DNA from: Cypionkella sp.
Lineage (GTDB): Bacteria; Pseudomonadota; Alphaproteobacteria; Rhodobacterales; Rhodobacteraceae
Length of the DNA stretch: 6,759 nucleotides
Direction: 5' to 3'
NCBI GenBank assembly: GCA_018063485.1
Contig: JAGPBG010000124.1
Span: 1-6,759 of the forward strand
In this document: positions 6,034-6,759 of the stretch, piece by piece
How positions within the stretch are numbered: the stretch's first letter is position 1
Layout of the letters: each line of letters begins with the position of its first letter
Position numbers and translations under genes: made by a program
The notes under the pieces: generated by a model
Database searches by the model: none
Told to the model about the DNA's origin: nothing
What the model saw: the letters and a program-made list of their open reading frames with translations, nothing else

Positions 6034-6759
6034 TGGAAAACATCGTCGGAACCAAATCGCGTCTGGTCTGGGCCGTCAATCTTTGCGCCTTGGTTCTGGT
6101 GCTTCTGTGGACCTTCCCCACCTTCGGCCTGCTGGTCTCCAGCTTTCGGGACCGCGATCAAATCTCTGCGTCCGGCTGGTGGCAAGCGATGTTCCCTTCC
6201 GAGGCTTCGGTGCAATACCGCGCGCCGGGGCCAGATACCGCCACGCTGATCGACGGGCTTTACACCATTGAGGGTAACATCTTTGAAGGCGGAGCAGGTC
6301 AGGTTCAAGCCTTTGGCACCTCGATCCGCGAACCGGGCGCGCATGAAGTTGGCACTTCAGTTGATGCGGGCGATGGCATCACTCTGACAGTGGCCCAGGA
6401 CGGCACCTTCAAGATCACCTCGCCCACCGCGATGGCGGGCGCGCGGGGAATGCGGATTTTCGCGCAATCCGTCACCCCGGCAAAATTCACCGTCTCGAAT
6501 TATGGCCGGGTGCTGGGGGCCGAGGGCATCGGGAGGGCGTTTCTGAACACCATGACCGTTTCAATCCCCGCCACCGTCATTCCTATTCTGGTCGCCGCCT
6601 TCGCCGCCTATGCTTTGGCGTGGATGGAGTTTCCCGGCCGCGCTCTGATCATCGCCGGGGTGGTGGGGCTGTTAGTGGTGCCGCTGCAATTGGCGCTTAT
6701 CCCGTTGTTAAAGCTGCACAATGAAATCGGAATCGGCAAAAGTTACATGGGGATATGGC
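6033..6759 (+). CDS. aglG: Alpha-glucoside ABC transporter permease AglG, 3' end cut by window edge
   Basis: The second inner-membrane permease subunit; the first 242 residues are present. ATG 6033 shares its A with the aglF stop, and an AAGGGAG lies about 10 nt upstream, inside aglF. The first membrane segment is at about 11-36 (LVWAVNLCALVLVLLWTFPT onward). An unusually long stretch of about 100 residues (45-155) follows before the core, probably periplasmic and rich in G, T and D. The MalG-type core resumes at FTVSNYGRV (152-160), FLNTMTVSIPATVIPILVAAFAAYALAW (170-197) and a further hydrophobic segment (204-226), ending at GIGKSYMGIW (233-242). The EAA loop would lie beyond the edge. A large insertion after the first membrane segment is, as I recall, characteristic of AglG (about 380 residues in rhizobia). 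The expected downstream partners are the alpha-glucosidase aglA and the ATPase aglK. Confidence 0.92.
   Translation, partial: MENIVGTKSRLVWAVNLCALVLVLLWTFPTFGLLVSSFRDRDQISASGWWQAMFPSEASVQYRAPGPDTATLIDGLYTIEGNIFEGGAGQVQAFGTSIREPGAHEVGTSVDAGDGITLTVAQDGTFKITSPTAMAGARGMRIFAQSVTPAKFTVSNYGRVLGAEGIGRAFLNTMTVSIPATVIPILVAAFAAYALAWMEFPGRALIIAGVVGLLVVPLQLALIPLLKLHNEIGIGKSYMGIW

Overview
The window looks like chromosomal DNA of an alphaproteobacterium, most likely a Rhodobacterales-type organism. The evidence is the GC-rich codon use, a rimP-nusA pair whose NusA keeps the long proteobacterial C-terminal extension, and an alpha-glucoside (Agl-type) ABC uptake locus with the aglR / aglEFG layout known from rhizobia and roseobacters. 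I place it by protein and gene-order recognition only; no search was run.

Layout. Positions 1-2121 on the minus strand hold the housekeeping pair rimP -> nusA, with nusA running off the left edge. Positions 2122-2269 are a structured rimP leader: an 8-bp long-range inverted repeat, an inner hairpin, then a strong intrinsic-terminator hairpin with a U-tract that ends about 10 nt before the rimP start codon. Positions 2270-3301 on the minus strand encode a LacI-family regulator (AglR-like). The divergent intergenic region 3302-3584 carries two copies of a CAAACCGCT-type LacI operator motif, one next to each gene. On the plus strand follow aglE (periplasmic sugar-binding protein, 3585-4937), an intrinsic terminator (4947-4980), aglF (permease, 5041-6033) and aglG (second permease, from 6033 to the right edge, truncated).

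How it works together. AglE captures an alpha-glucoside (the family takes sucrose, maltose or trehalose), and AglF and AglG form the membrane channel. The ATPase (aglK) and an alpha-glucosidase (aglA) would be expected beyond the right edge. The LacI-type protein probably represses both itself and the transport operon through the two operators, with relief by sugar. The hairpin between aglE and aglF probably keeps permease mRNA below binding-protein mRNA.

I see no previously undescribed multi-gene system, mobile element, CRISPR array, tRNA or rRNA. The least ordinary element is the rimP leader: because the terminator sits so close to the rimP start, rimP-nusA transcription almost certainly has to pass through it, which implies attenuation control.
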